Source of the DNA: Bog-950 sp964493695
GTDB lineage: Bacteria; Bacteroidota; Bacteroidia; Chitinophagales; LD1
Reading direction: 5' to 3'
Length of the DNA stretch: 64,000 bases
Assembly (NCBI GenBank): GCA_964493695.1
Contig: CAZBPG010000007.1
Coordinates: 5,996 to 69,995, forward strand
This document shows, piece after piece, positions 25,862 to 34,337 of this stretch. A program made the position numbers and the translations under genes. The notes beneath the pieces are model-generated. The model saw only the letters and a program-made list of their open reading frames with translations. It was not told where the DNA came from and did no database searches. Position 1 is the stretch's first letter; every line of letters begins with the position of its first letter.

Positions 25862-27136
25862 TTATGCCACAACCGGTTCTTTTGCAAGTTGTTTGTAATT
25901 GATAAAAAGAATTGCCGCTCCGGCAAAGCAGATAAAGGCCATTACCACCACCGCATACAATACATTAATGCCCTGGTGAAAAAACGGGAATGTGAACGCT
26001 CCGATTAAACACAGCCTGAGAAATACATTTATTACAAAGAATATACTACTGGTCCGTCCGATTACATGATTGGGTATGTGATGAAACAAATAGGTAACGC
26101 GCTGTATTCTTATGGCGGCATTGCACGCACCTATTACAAAGTTGGCGGCAAAAAACAGAAACAAAACATTGTTGAACGACATCACGAGGTACATAACACC
26201 GGTAACAAGCGAGAGAAGTATAATGCCAAGTACCGCACTTTTCTCTGCAAAAAATTTAGTTGTTAAGAACCCCGCCAAAACCGCACCCAGCGAAAAAGCC
26301 ATATCGCCAAAGGCATATACATCACCGCCTTTATGCAGGAACGAATCCACATACACCGGTTGTATGTATGTCCCGAAAACAAGAATGGTCAAAAACACCA
26401 GCAACGAGGCATTGCCGAAGTGAAAGAGCAAGGGATGCTTTTTCAGAAAACCGAAACCGATTTTTACACGTTCGCGCAAATCGCTGATATCAATTTTCTT
26501 TTCCACCACCGGTAACGATTTTATCCGATAGATGATGATAAAGGCAATCAGATAAGTGATTGCATCGATGGCAAATATTTCATGAATCTTCCAGGCACGA
26601 AAGTCAAACGGCAGCGGAACATCAAACCCGAAAAAATTCATGTGATGATTTACTCCGTTCAAGAGCATGGCGGCAAGTCCGCCAGCAATGGTGAACGTAA
26701 TTTGCCCCTGAATCTCGAGCAACGAAGTAACGCGACCGTAATCTTCTTTGGAGGTTATCTCCTGCGCAAATGCATACAGGTTCGGGAAGTGGATGTTGTA
26801 GATGAAAGCAGTAGTGGCAAAAACACCCGCTACCAAAAACCAGGACAGCGAATCATTTTTAAATCCGATAAGCGTAACAGCAGAGAGCACAAACAAACCC
26901 GCCAGGTTCATCACCAGAAAAATTTTTCTGCGGCTGTAACGGTCAATCAATGTGCCCGCATACAGGCCCCAGAAAAGAGAGACTGCAGTAATCAGGAAAT
27001 ACGCTTTGCCGAATAATTCTTCGCGGTGAATAATACCGGTAAAATACCAGGGAATGGCAAGCATGGAAATTCCCTGTGCCACTCCGCTGATAGAGTTGGC
27101 GAGCAAGAGAAGAAATATGGCACGTGAGTTTTTCAA
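25862..27136 (-). CDS. MFS transporter
   Basis: 424 residues, about 12 hydrophobic segments. The loop after helix 2 reads GTLIDRYSRRKIFLVMN, matching the MFS G-x-x-x-D-R-x-x-R-R signature. The sequence resembles drug/macrolide-type efflux members (MFS_3), but the substrate is unknown. Upstream, recX starts divergently at 27183, leaving 46 bp for both promoters. Confidence 0.88.
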   Translation of the reverse strand: MKNSRAIFLLLLANSISGVAQGISMLAIPWYFTGIIHREELFGKAYFLITAVSLFWGLYAGTLIDRYSRRKIFLVMNLAGLFVLSAVTLIGFKNDSLSWFLVAGVFATTAFIYNIHFPNLYAFAQEITSKEDYGRVTSLLEIQGQITFTIAGGLAAMLLNGVNHHMNFFGFDVPLPFDFRAWKIHEIFAIDAITYLIAFIIIYRIKSLPVVEKKIDISDLRERVKIGFGFLKKHPLLFHFGNASLLVFLTILVFGTYIQPVYVDSFLHKGGDVYAFGDMAFSLGAVLAGFLTTKFFAEKSAVLGIILLSLVTGVMYLVMSFNNVLFLFFAANFVIGACNAAIRIQRVTYLFHHIPNHVIGRTSSIFFVINVFLRLCLIGAFTFPFFHQGINVLYAVVVMAFICFAGAAILFINYKQLAKEPVVA

Positions 27137-27182
27137 TTGCTATTTTCGAAAGCAACGAAACTAAAAGTTTGCTACAGATTAA

Positions 27183-27635
27183 ATGCCGATAGACAAAACC
27201 ACATACGACAAGCTTTCGAATTTTTGTGCCTATCAGGAAAGGTGTGTGAGTGATGTGAAAGAGAAAATGAGGAAACTGAAAGTGGAGAAAGAAGAGTATG
27301 AAGCTTACATCGAAAGGCTGAAGGAAAGTAATTTTTTGAATGAAGAACGGTTTGTGAAATATTTTGTAAGCGCTCACGCCAAAAAGAAATGGGGAAAAAC
27401 AAAAATGAAATCTGCACTGGGCGCAAAGCGGATTGACTCCTCGCTTATAAAATTATACTTAGATGATATGGATGAAGGCGATTATGAGGAGCAGATTAAA
27501 ACTATTGCCGAAAAAAAGTGGCACACCATTAAAGCAAAGTCGCCACGCGATAAAAAAACGAAGATGCTCCGGTTTTTGCTGAGTAAAGGATATGAAATGA
27601 GCAAAGCCCTGAGTGCAATAAAAGGTTTTAAGTAG
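27183..27635 (+). CDS. recX: RecX family regulatory protein
   Basis: 150 residues, almost all helical, as in RecX proteins that modulate RecA filaments. Typical features: YQERCVSDVKEKM in the first repeat, ESNFLNEERFVKYFV in the second and KMLRFLLSKGYEMSKALSAI at the end. No recA gene is in the window. Its 3' end overlaps the convergent DUF167 gene by 8 bp. Confidence 0.85.
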   Translation: MPIDKTTYDKLSNFCAYQERCVSDVKEKMRKLKVEKEEYEAYIERLKESNFLNEERFVKYFVSAHAKKKWGKTKMKSALGAKRIDSSLIKLYLDDMDEGDYEEQIKTIAEKKWHTIKAKSPRDKKTKMLRFLLSKGYEMSKALSAIKGFK

Positions 27636-27891
27636 GCAGCTTACTGTTGATATAGCTTTCCTCTGCCTCAATCTCCAGCGTTTTGAATGAATTGGTATCG
27701 CCTTTCAACAACACGATTTTCGATTTGGGCAGATTTAAAACCTCACTTAAGTACTCCAGCAGATATTTGTTCGCCTTGCCCTCTACCGGTTGCGCTTTAA
27801 TTTTCACTTTTAGTGAGCCGTCTGCTTCGCGCAGTATTTCATCTTTTTTTGAGCCGGGCTTTACCCTGATTCGCAATTTCATCGCAAACAT
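27628..27891 (-). CDS. DUF167 family protein (YggU-like)
   Basis: 87 residues. MKLRIRVKPGSKKDEI, VKIKAQPVEGKANKYLLEYL and KSKIVLLKGDTNSFKTLEI match the small alpha/beta DUF167 family of unknown function. A start at the internal ATG (27882) is possible and gives a more typical beginning (MKLRIRVKP). Convergent with recX. Confidence 0.88.
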   Translation of the reverse strand: MFAMKLRIRVKPGSKKDEILREADGSLKVKIKAQPVEGKANKYLLEYLSEVLNLPKSKIVLLKGDTNSFKTLEIEAEESYINSKLPT

Positions 27892-27951
27892 GTGTTAAGC
27901 CCGCAAGTTACCGCAATTGATTTGATTACATTTGTGCCTCAATAAGAAAAA

Positions 27952-28539
27952 ATGAACGCAACCGACATCATAGAAATTTATACCGAGTACACACCTAATC
28001 CGGAGAGCCAGAAGTTTGTCACCAACCGGCAGATTTTGCCGAACTTTCAATTAGATTTTAAAACAAAAGAATTAGCAGCCGGTTCGGAGCTGGCAAAAAC
28101 GCTTTTCGAAATTCCTTTTGTAAGTGGCGTTTTTATAGCCAATAATTTTGTGACCATTACCAAGAAACAGGAATACGACTGGTTTGAAATTACACCGGAG
28201 CTGAAAGATGCCGTTATTAAGTTTCTGCAAAGCGGAAAGAAACCTGTAGAAGATGCGTTGTTGCCAAAAGATATTTTACAGGAACAAAAATCGGAAGCAG
28301 CGAACGAAGACCCCGAAACAAAAATTAAAGACCTGCTCGAAAAATATGTAAAGCCCGCTGTGCAAATGGACGGTGGACATATTGAATTCAAATCGTTTGA
28401 GAACGGAACGGTTACGCTTTCGCTGCAGGGCTCCTGCAGCAGTTGTCCTTCTTCTACACTTACCCTTAAATCGGGCATTGAAGGCTTGCTCAAACGCATG
28501 GTGCCGGAAGTGGAAGAAGTGATTGCAGATGCAGATTAA
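27952..28539 (+). CDS. NifU/Nfu family Fe-S cluster scaffold protein
   Basis: 195 residues. N-terminal Nfu domain (YTEYTPNPESQKFVTNR) and C-terminal NifU domain with MDGGHIEF and the cluster-binding pair in GSCSSCPSST (CxxC). Such proteins carry 4Fe-4S clusters to target enzymes. Useful for the respiratory enzymes of this organism, but no isc or suf genes are in view. Confidence 0.92.
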   Translation: MNATDIIEIYTEYTPNPESQKFVTNRQILPNFQLDFKTKELAAGSELAKTLFEIPFVSGVFIANNFVTITKKQEYDWFEITPELKDAVIKFLQSGKKPVEDALLPKDILQEQKSEAANEDPETKIKDLLEKYVKPAVQMDGGHIEFKSFENGTVTLSLQGSCSSCPSSTLTLKSGIEGLLKRMVPEVEEVIADAD

Positions 28540-28558
28540 GCACCCGTTAAATTTCTCT

Positions 28559-28960
28559 TTATTGCAGAGCGGGTAGCAATACTGGCGGATAAATTCTTTC
28601 TACACCATCTTTGGTAACGGTTTTAATACGGTAGTAAACATCTTTATTAGAGGCATAAGGGTACCGGTCATATTGAAGCAGGTAGCCGTTCACCGGTTTT
28701 ACTTCTGCACTCGAAATATACCGGCACTTGCCAAAATATTTGGGTGTTTCGGCACTGCGCTCTACAAGCAGATGGTCGTATTGCGTAATGTCTTTGATAA
28801 ACAGGCGCAATTTAACTTCTGCTCCGTTTCGCTCTACCTGTAACGTAACCTCATCTTCAAGCGACTGGAAACTGTACGTTTTTTCCTGTGCGGCCTGAGA
28901 GAACACCACCGGTGAGCAGGCAAACAGCCAAACGCGGACGAGGAATAATGTTTTTTTCAT
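28559..28960 (-). CDS. Small secreted protein of unknown function
   Basis: 133 residues from ATG 28960, giving a signal peptide (MKKTLFLVRVWLFACSPVVF). The frame is open further upstream to 29068 but without a plausible start. The mature part (EVKLRLFIKDITQYDHLLVERS, YYRIKTVTKDGVERIYPP) resembles a single fibronectin-type or T9SS-associated beta domain: the pattern of 'LLVERS' then 'YYRIK' is common in Bacteroidota proteins just before sorting tails. Function unknown. Confidence 0.65.
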   Translation of the reverse strand: MKKTLFLVRVWLFACSPVVFSQAAQEKTYSFQSLEDEVTLQVERNGAEVKLRLFIKDITQYDHLLVERSAETPKYFGKCRYISSAEVKPVNGYLLQYDRYPYASNKDVYYRIKTVTKDGVERIYPPVLLPALQ

Positions 28961-29060
28961 AATGCTGTCGGTTAAGTTTCCGGATTGATGTTTCAGACAA
29001 CAAGTTTGCATGGTAACAAAATTCTCCCCGTAAAAGTAACAATAAATGATGTAGGTATAT

Positions 29061-29100
29061 AAAACCAAAAAGACCGCACTGTGGCGGTCCGTTTTGGTTA
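29061..29100. other. Orphan hairpin with terminator-like shape between divergent genes
   Basis: ACCAAAAAGACCGC and GCGGTCCGTTTTGGT pair around ACTGTG with a T-rich flank. No gene ends here: the genes on both sides point away. It may end a short unannotated RNA. 29101-29272 contains another imperfect inverted repeat (TTATCC...GGATAA, 29117-29157) and no gene. Confidence 0.45.
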
Positions 29101-29272
29101 AGCATTCAATTTGTTTTATCCCGCTGTACTGCTTAAGCCAGCGGTGCGGCAGGATAAGCTCTTTATATAACGTGTTAAGTTATGGTCTTGTTTTTTCAAC
29201 GGTTAGAACCGGTATATGATTTTACGTTCCTGTGTAAAAATTGGTTGCACCGGTTGATTTGAAAGTTACATC

Positions 29273-29806
29273 TTGCGCATTGTGATACAGGTTACCGATA
29301 ACATTTTTCTTACAAGCCTGAAGTTGAGCGATGCCGAAACCATTGTGGCGCACATGCGCGATAAAGAAATTTCGGACAATACCCTTGTGATTCCTTTTCC
29401 TTACACCATAGCGGATGCCAATACATTTTTAGAAGATACTGCTATCAGAGAGGACGAACTGGCTGTGCAGAAAAATTTTGCCATACGCGATGGCGATGGA
29501 GTTTTGATGGGCATTATAGGGCTTCATTTTAATTACGGATTGGCGGCTGATAAAAGCGAATTTGGCTACTGGCTGGGCAAGCAACACTGGAACAAGGGTG
29601 TAATGACAGCCGTGATAAACCGGTTTTGCGAGCTGGCGAAAGAGAAGCACCAAATGAAAATGCTGGAGGCCTATGTGTTTTACTTTAACGATACATCGAT
29701 GCGCGTTTTAGAAAAATGCGGCTTTGAGCGCACCGGTGGCACTATTACCCACACCAAGCGCGATGGAACTAAGGTGATGGGGATTGGATTCAGAAAAGAA
29801 ATATAA
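29273..29806 (+). CDS. GNAT family N-acetyltransferase (RimJ/RimL-like)
   Basis: 177 residues from TTG 29273; GTG at 29282 is an equally good start. The GNAT core is clear: IGLHFNYGL, FGYWLGKQHWNKGVMTAVI (the acetyl-CoA loop) and YVFYFNDTSMRVLEKCGFERTG. Likely acetylates a protein N-terminus or small molecule. Stands alone. Confidence 0.87.
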   Translation: MRIVIQVTDNIFLTSLKLSDAETIVAHMRDKEISDNTLVIPFPYTIADANTFLEDTAIREDELAVQKNFAIRDGDGVLMGIIGLHFNYGLAADKSEFGYWLGKQHWNKGVMTAVINRFCELAKEKHQMKMLEAYVFYFNDTSMRVLEKCGFERTGGTITHTKRDGTKVMGIGFRKEI

Positions 29807-30119
29807 ACCCACCCCTAAATCCCCTAAAGGGGACTTGAAAGACAACCCCAAACCCCTAAAGGGTTTTGTCACAGTTCTGTCATTTTTTTACGGGCACCCG
29901 TTTTTTTACAATTCTGTGACACTTCTCATTTTCCTTCAGCGTATCTTCGAATTATAATCGTTCGTTTTAGTTAACCGGCTTTGAGCCTATGAAAATGCCG
30001 GTGGCCCCCGGTGAAGAAATTCACCGGGGGTTTTTTGCCAGCAACTTAAGACCGGCACCTAAATAGATGCAGAAAATCCGAAGGCTAAAACTATGGAGTG
30101 GTGTGGAATTAGAGCTGTG
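29807..30119. other. Intergenic region with several hairpins and a strong terminator
   Basis: 313 bp without a gene. It holds a CCCCTAAAGGGG hairpin (29821-29832, within the CCCCTAAATCCCCTAAAGG text), a second similar one (29853-29865), an inverted pair TGTCACAG/CTGTGACA (29867-29874 and 29914-29921) around CGGGCACCCG, and a strong intrinsic terminator at 30005-30036. Confidence 0.55.
30005..30036 (+). terminator. Strong Rho-independent terminator
   Basis: CCCCCGGTGA pairs with TCACCGGGGG over a 6-base loop, followed by six T. It reads on the plus strand, but the nearest plus-strand gene ends 200 bp upstream, so it may belong to a small RNA in 29870-30036. Confidence 0.75.
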
Positions 30120-31412
30120 TTACGGATACTGCTCGGTATAATCCAAATCCTTGGCAAAAGTTTCTTTAGCCCTTGAGATAGCCCAAAGCGAAAGTCCCAG
30201 ACACAGCAAGCCAACGATAAATGCGCTGAGAATGTTGTTCGACAATTGAGCAGTAAGAAACTGAAACAACATGGTGATGAGCGGCACGGACCCGCGAACA
30301 AAATTGGGGGTGGTATTGGTTACCGTTGAACGGATATTCGTGCCGAATTGCTCGGCAGCAATGGTTACAAAGATGGCCCAGTAACCGGTAGCGCAGCCCA
30401 CTAAAAAACTAAGTATGTAAAACCCCTGTAACGAAATTCCGTTGGCGAAAAACAAATAGTAAGTCATCAGCAGCATACTGAAACCGAGATAAAGAAAAAC
30501 CACTTTTCGCCTGCTGCGCAAAACCTGACTGATTAGCCCGCTGAACACATCGCCCACGCTTAGCCCTATGTAAGCATACATCAGTGCCGTGCCGTTTACC
30601 ACTTTGCCCTGCACGTTTAAATCTTTCGCCCAAATCAATTCGCTGTTGGCTACAATTAAACCAATGAAATACCAGATGGGCAGACCGATTAAAATGCAGT
30701 TGAGGTATTTGAAGAACCGTTCTTTGTTGTTGAACAACATTCGGATATCACCCTTGCTCACTTCGCTCTGCTGAACACTCTTAAACATGCCCGACTCAAT
30801 TGTTCCTACGCGCAGGAGAAGAAGAAAGAGCCCCATCACTCCCCCCAGTATATAAGCCACCTGCCAGTTAGCAAATGTGGCGTTGAAAATTCCACCCAAG
30901 AAATTTCCGAGCGCCTGCCCGTTGGCGCCCACCAGCGCAGCAGCTACCGCGCCCAACGCACCGAACGAAACTATAATCATTGTTCCATAGCCGCGCTTCT
31001 CTTTGCTCATGGTTTCACTTACCAAAGTTATTCCCGCGCCCAATTCTCCGGCTAAACCAATACCCGCAATCACGCGCACTATGGCATACATGGGAACAGT
31101 AGTAACAAAGGCATTGATAATGTTTGCCGCAGAATAGAGAAGAATTGAACCGAACAATACCGAGAGCCTTCCTTTTTTATCGCCCCATATTCCCCAGAGC
31201 AAACCACCCAGTAACATCCCCACCATCTGCATGTTAAAAAGAAAAATACCCGTGCTTTTTAAAACCTCCGGAGCGGCTCCCGGCAAAATCATTTCTAAAC
31301 TTTCTTTCTTAACTACATTGAAAAGAATGAGGTCGTAGATATCGACAAAGTAACCCAGCGCGGCAACAACAATTATAAAGTAGGTGATGAAAGGACTTTT
31401 CTTCTCGCTCAT
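30120..31412 (-). CDS. MFS transporter, metabolite:H+ symporter-like
   Basis: 430 residues, about 12 hydrophobic segments. The start YFVDIYDLILFNVVKKESLE with its acidic helix 1 and the loop GIWGDKKGRLSVLFGS (GxxxDxxGR) fit the metabolite:H+ symporter or sugar-porter-like branch; RVIAGIGLAGELGAGITLVSE resembles the helix 4-5 motif of that branch. Substrate unknown, perhaps an organic acid. Starts 31424 hairpin-side and may be read with the ctaA gene upstream. Confidence 0.85.
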   Translation of the reverse strand: MSEKKSPFITYFIIVVAALGYFVDIYDLILFNVVKKESLEMILPGAAPEVLKSTGIFLFNMQMVGMLLGGLLWGIWGDKKGRLSVLFGSILLYSAANIINAFVTTVPMYAIVRVIAGIGLAGELGAGITLVSETMSKEKRGYGTMIIVSFGALGAVAAALVGANGQALGNFLGGIFNATFANWQVAYILGGVMGLFLLLLRVGTIESGMFKSVQQSEVSKGDIRMLFNNKERFFKYLNCILIGLPIWYFIGLIVANSELIWAKDLNVQGKVVNGTALMYAYIGLSVGDVFSGLISQVLRSRRKVVFLYLGFSMLLMTYYLFFANGISLQGFYILSFLVGCATGYWAIFVTIAAEQFGTNIRSTVTNTTPNFVRGSVPLITMLFQFLTAQLSNNILSAFIVGLLCLGLSLWAISRAKETFAKDLDYTEQYP

Positions 31413-31423
31413 GAATTTGTTTT

Positions 31424-31453
31424 AACCAAAGGGTTCAAAACCCTTTCGGGGTT
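31424..31453. repeat. CCCCGAAAGGGTT hairpin repeat overlapping the ctaA stop
   Basis: Right arm AACCCTTTCGGGGTT is intact; the left arm is shortened (AACCAAAGGGTT). The ctaA stop codon (31435-31437) is inside it and the last residues KTPKGF are encoded by the repeat arm. Confidence 0.75.
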
Positions 31454-32496
31454 TTTGTAAGGTGGAAAATAACAAAAACCGTTACTGCAATCAGCAACAT
31501 GGCCCCCGCCTGATGAAGCACTCCGTAGAACACCGGAATTTTCCCCACGCAATTCAGCACGGTAAAAATTCCGATAACCGCCTGCAGCAATACAACCACC
31601 GGAAACAAATTCAGGCCGAGTTTGAAATATTTATCGGTAGTAATGTTTCTGGTTTTGAAAAAGAAAACAGCCACCAGCGCCACCAGCGCGTATGCGGTGA
31701 ACCGGTGGGCAAACTGAATGAATGTTCTTCCCCAAAAATCCTGCGCGTTGTAGTTTACAAAACCAACGCTGGTTGCCTTTTCAGTAAACAATGCCGAGGG
31801 AATTATCTCTCCGTTCATATCGGGCCAGGTAGGATAGGCCAAGCCTGCTTTCATTCCGGAGACAATTCCTCCGAGGAAAATTTGGAGAAAGAGAATGACG
31901 AGAATTGCGTAAGCAAGATTGACCATTGACCGGTGACCGATGTCCATTGAATAGTTAGGCCGGTAAACAGAGAGTGTCATGTAAACCAAATACGTAAACA
32001 GGCCCAGCGCAAGAATTAAATGGATGGACAGATGAACCGGTGGCACAAACATACCGGTGAGGCCGCTTTTGACCATTATCCAGCCGTATACACCAATCAA
32101 TCCGCCCCAGATAAACAGCACGCCTATTTTGCGGAAGAACCCTTTATCGAGCCAGCCCTTGAAAACAAAAAATGTGAAAGGAATGATGAACACAAAACCC
32201 ATAAAGCGCGCCCAGAACCGGTGGAAGTATTCCCAGAAGAAAATCCATTTAAACTCGCTCAATTCCATTCCCTCGTTAATGGTTTTGTATTGCACTTTCT
32301 GTTTGTAGAGTTCAAACTCCGCATTCCATTCTGTTTTGTTGAGCGGAGGAACAACTCCTTTCAAAGGTTTCCACTGAGTGATGGATAAACCCGATTCGGT
32401 TAAGCGTGTAACCCCGCCCACAATCACCTGAAAAAAAACCATGGCGCAGCCAATCAATAACCAGGAGCAGACAACTTTACGTGCGAGAGGAGACAT
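31435..32496 (-). CDS. ctaA: Heme A synthase, COX15/CtaA family
   Basis: 353 residues, eight hydrophobic segments in two four-helix halves. The conserved block GGVTRLTESGLSITQWKP follows helix 1, and the heme-ligand histidines sit in WEYFHRFWAR, HLSIHLIL, FAHRFTAY and VLHQAGAML. It oxidises heme O to heme A for aa3-type oxidases. ATG 32496 fits the family start (MSPLARKVV); an upstream TTG at 32529 is unlikely. The C-terminus runs into the hairpin repeat at 31424-31453. Confidence 0.93.
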   Translation of the reverse strand: MSPLARKVVCSWLLIGCAMVFFQVIVGGVTRLTESGLSITQWKPLKGVVPPLNKTEWNAEFELYKQKVQYKTINEGMELSEFKWIFFWEYFHRFWARFMGFVFIIPFTFFVFKGWLDKGFFRKIGVLFIWGGLIGVYGWIMVKSGLTGMFVPPVHLSIHLILALGLFTYLVYMTLSVYRPNYSMDIGHRSMVNLAYAILVILFLQIFLGGIVSGMKAGLAYPTWPDMNGEIIPSALFTEKATSVGFVNYNAQDFWGRTFIQFAHRFTAYALVALVAVFFFKTRNITTDKYFKLGLNLFPVVVLLQAVIGIFTVLNCVGKIPVFYGVLHQAGAMLLIAVTVFVIFHLTKTPKGF

Positions 32497-32550
32497 ATTT
32501 CGAACACGAGAATAGAAAACAAAGCCCAAAGCCCAAAAGGCAAAAAATAA

Positions 32551-32606
32551 AACAGCCGCTCCATGAATTATGAAGCGGCTGTTAAAGTCCCCTTTAGGGG
32601 ATTTAG
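32551..32606. terminator. Hairpin pair downstream of the SGNH hydrolase gene
   Basis: First hairpin 32551-32583 with arms AACAGCCGCT and AGCGGCTGTT; second at 32585-32606 with AGTCCCCTTTAGGGGATTT, the inverse of the text at 29815-29835. Likely terminators for the minus-strand gene ending at 32611. Confidence 0.6.
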
Positions 32607-32610
32607 AGGT

Positions 32611-34248
32611 TTAATCTTTATACACTCTTTGCGAAGCCTTTCCGTTTTTAGTGGTAATGTTCAGCATATACATGCCGGTAGCCAGTGAAGAAATGTCGAT
32701 AGCATCATGCTGTATTTGCGGTTGCAGAACAATTTCGCCAAGCAGGTTAGTCACTTCTATATGGGTGATAACTTCTGCGCCTCTTTCAATAGTCAGCTTA
32801 CCGGTGGTTGGGTTAGGGTAGATATTAAAAGCAAGGGCGTTGCTTGCTTCATTAATGGCTGACGGAGTTTCTCCGTAAGCTAAATTGAGCACCGGTGCAA
32901 AATCAGGGTTCATGGCATCGTAGTATTCAACTCTGCCACCGGATGCGTTGGGTGCAGTAATCATAAACTGAGTGATGCTGTTATGATTGATATGCGTAAG
33001 TAGTGAAACCGGTAAATCTATACGTACCCAATCGCCATTGGCACCAAACGAGCCAAAATTGCAACCGGTGCCGTTGGCATCGTCAGCAGCAGTAAAGTCA
33101 GTTGCTTCTATACTTGCACTGGCTCCGAAATTTCCATTCTTCATTTTTACCACGAAACTGTTCGCACTAACCGGATTGGTTCCGGTGAGCGCCTTTCTTC
33201 TTAAAAAGATACTTGCTCTTTTTAAAGTGGTATCTGCCATACCGGTGGTGTTGAAAGAGAGAATGGTAGCAAATTGCTCACCGCCTGTTTCGCCAACATA
33301 CGGTATATGGGTGGTATTTCCGGTTGAAGAAACCGAACCGGTTTGGTCAGTATCTGAAAGCAGATACATATCGTCCATTAAAAGCTTGTGGTAAAATTTC
33401 TGTGTCTGGTAGCTGAACATTTGCTTGTAACCATCGGCTGAAAGGTGGTAGCAATCTTTAGTGATGCCGTAGTCGCGCATAGAAACTTTAGGCGAAGGCA
33501 AGGTGGGGTCACCGTGCGGAAGAGGAACCGAGAAAGGCGGATAGCTTACCCCCGGTGGCACGGCCAGTGCGGGATTTTGCCCGTACACATATTGCATGAG
33601 GCCCGAAGCATCGATAAAGTGCACATTGGGAGTAGTGTCGCAATAGGCTTGTACCTGTGCCGAAATAGAATTTTGCAGGTTGTTGATTTGCGCAAAACTT
33701 GGGTCTTGCATACTATGCCAGGTGCTGTAGAAAGGATGCGAAGTAGGCGCAATGAAAGTGGTAATTACCTCTTCGAAGTTGGTGTAGCAATAGCCGCTCC
33801 ACAAAACTTTGATGCCTGGTTTGCAGGTTTTAATAAACCGGATGATAGAATCAAGCCGCTCAAAAACCGCTGAGGTTAAAGTATCTGTTTGACCCTGTGT
33901 CATGTTCTTGTTCCAGTCGCCCAGAAAGTCGTTGCCGCCAATGCTCAGGTGCACCACTTCAATAGAAGGGTTCAGCGTAAGCTGGTTTAAAATTTCAGCT
34001 TGTTCAGCCGGTTTCTGAAAATCGTCTGTCTGCGCACCGTTTACTGCGAGCGTAGAGTTGCTGATAGCTTTGTAATTAGAAAAACCCCAGGTTTTTAAAA
34101 CGCTGTTGATGGTTCCATCGGTGTTCATGAACCATGCCCAGCTATCGCCTACCAAAAGCACTTTGGGTTCGTTGACTTCCGCGCACTGCGCAAGCGTTTT
34201 TCCAACCGAAACGGCAAGAAATAAAAAGAGTAAAATTATTCTGTTCAT
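32611..34248 (-). CDS. Secreted SGNH/GDSL hydrolase with T9SS type A sorting domain
   Basis: 545 residues. Signal peptide; block I VLLVGDSWAWF with Ser in GDS near residue 36, block III SIGGNDFLGDW, and block V with the catalytic pair in KDCYHLSADGYKQ (D-x-x-H). A jelly-roll-like domain (about 300-455) follows, and the C-terminus is a sorting domain (NIYPNPTTGKLTIERG ... LATGMYMLNITT). It should be a secreted esterase or deacetylase acting on polysaccharide or lipid. A neighbour of two secreted alpha/beta hydrolases. Confidence 0.9.
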   Translation of the reverse strand: MNRIILLFLFLAVSVGKTLAQCAEVNEPKVLLVGDSWAWFMNTDGTINSVLKTWGFSNYKAISNSTLAVNGAQTDDFQKPAEQAEILNQLTLNPSIEVVHLSIGGNDFLGDWNKNMTQGQTDTLTSAVFERLDSIIRFIKTCKPGIKVLWSGYCYTNFEEVITTFIAPTSHPFYSTWHSMQDPSFAQINNLQNSISAQVQAYCDTTPNVHFIDASGLMQYVYGQNPALAVPPGVSYPPFSVPLPHGDPTLPSPKVSMRDYGITKDCYHLSADGYKQMFSYQTQKFYHKLLMDDMYLLSDTDQTGSVSSTGNTTHIPYVGETGGEQFATILSFNTTGMADTTLKRASIFLRRKALTGTNPVSANSFVVKMKNGNFGASASIEATDFTAADDANGTGCNFGSFGANGDWVRIDLPVSLLTHINHNSITQFMITAPNASGGRVEYYDAMNPDFAPVLNLAYGETPSAINEASNALAFNIYPNPTTGKLTIERGAEVITHIEVTNLLGEIVLQPQIQHDAIDISSLATGMYMLNITTKNGKASQRVYKD

Positions 34249-34299
34249 ACTGTTGAGCTTTGTTTTATGATAATGAAAGTAACGATTTCAATTAAGGTT

Positions 34300-34323
34300 T
34301 ACCCTTCGACTACGCTCAGGGTG
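34300..34323. repeat. Short hairpin repeat ACCCT(...)AGGGT
   Basis: A 22-bp word with arms ACCCT and AGGGT around TCGACTACGCTC, followed by GACA. The same word is found widely in intergenic DNA of this phylum (general knowledge). It lies between two minus-strand hydrolase genes. Confidence 0.6.
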
Positions 34324-34337
34324 ACATGTCTTCTTGT

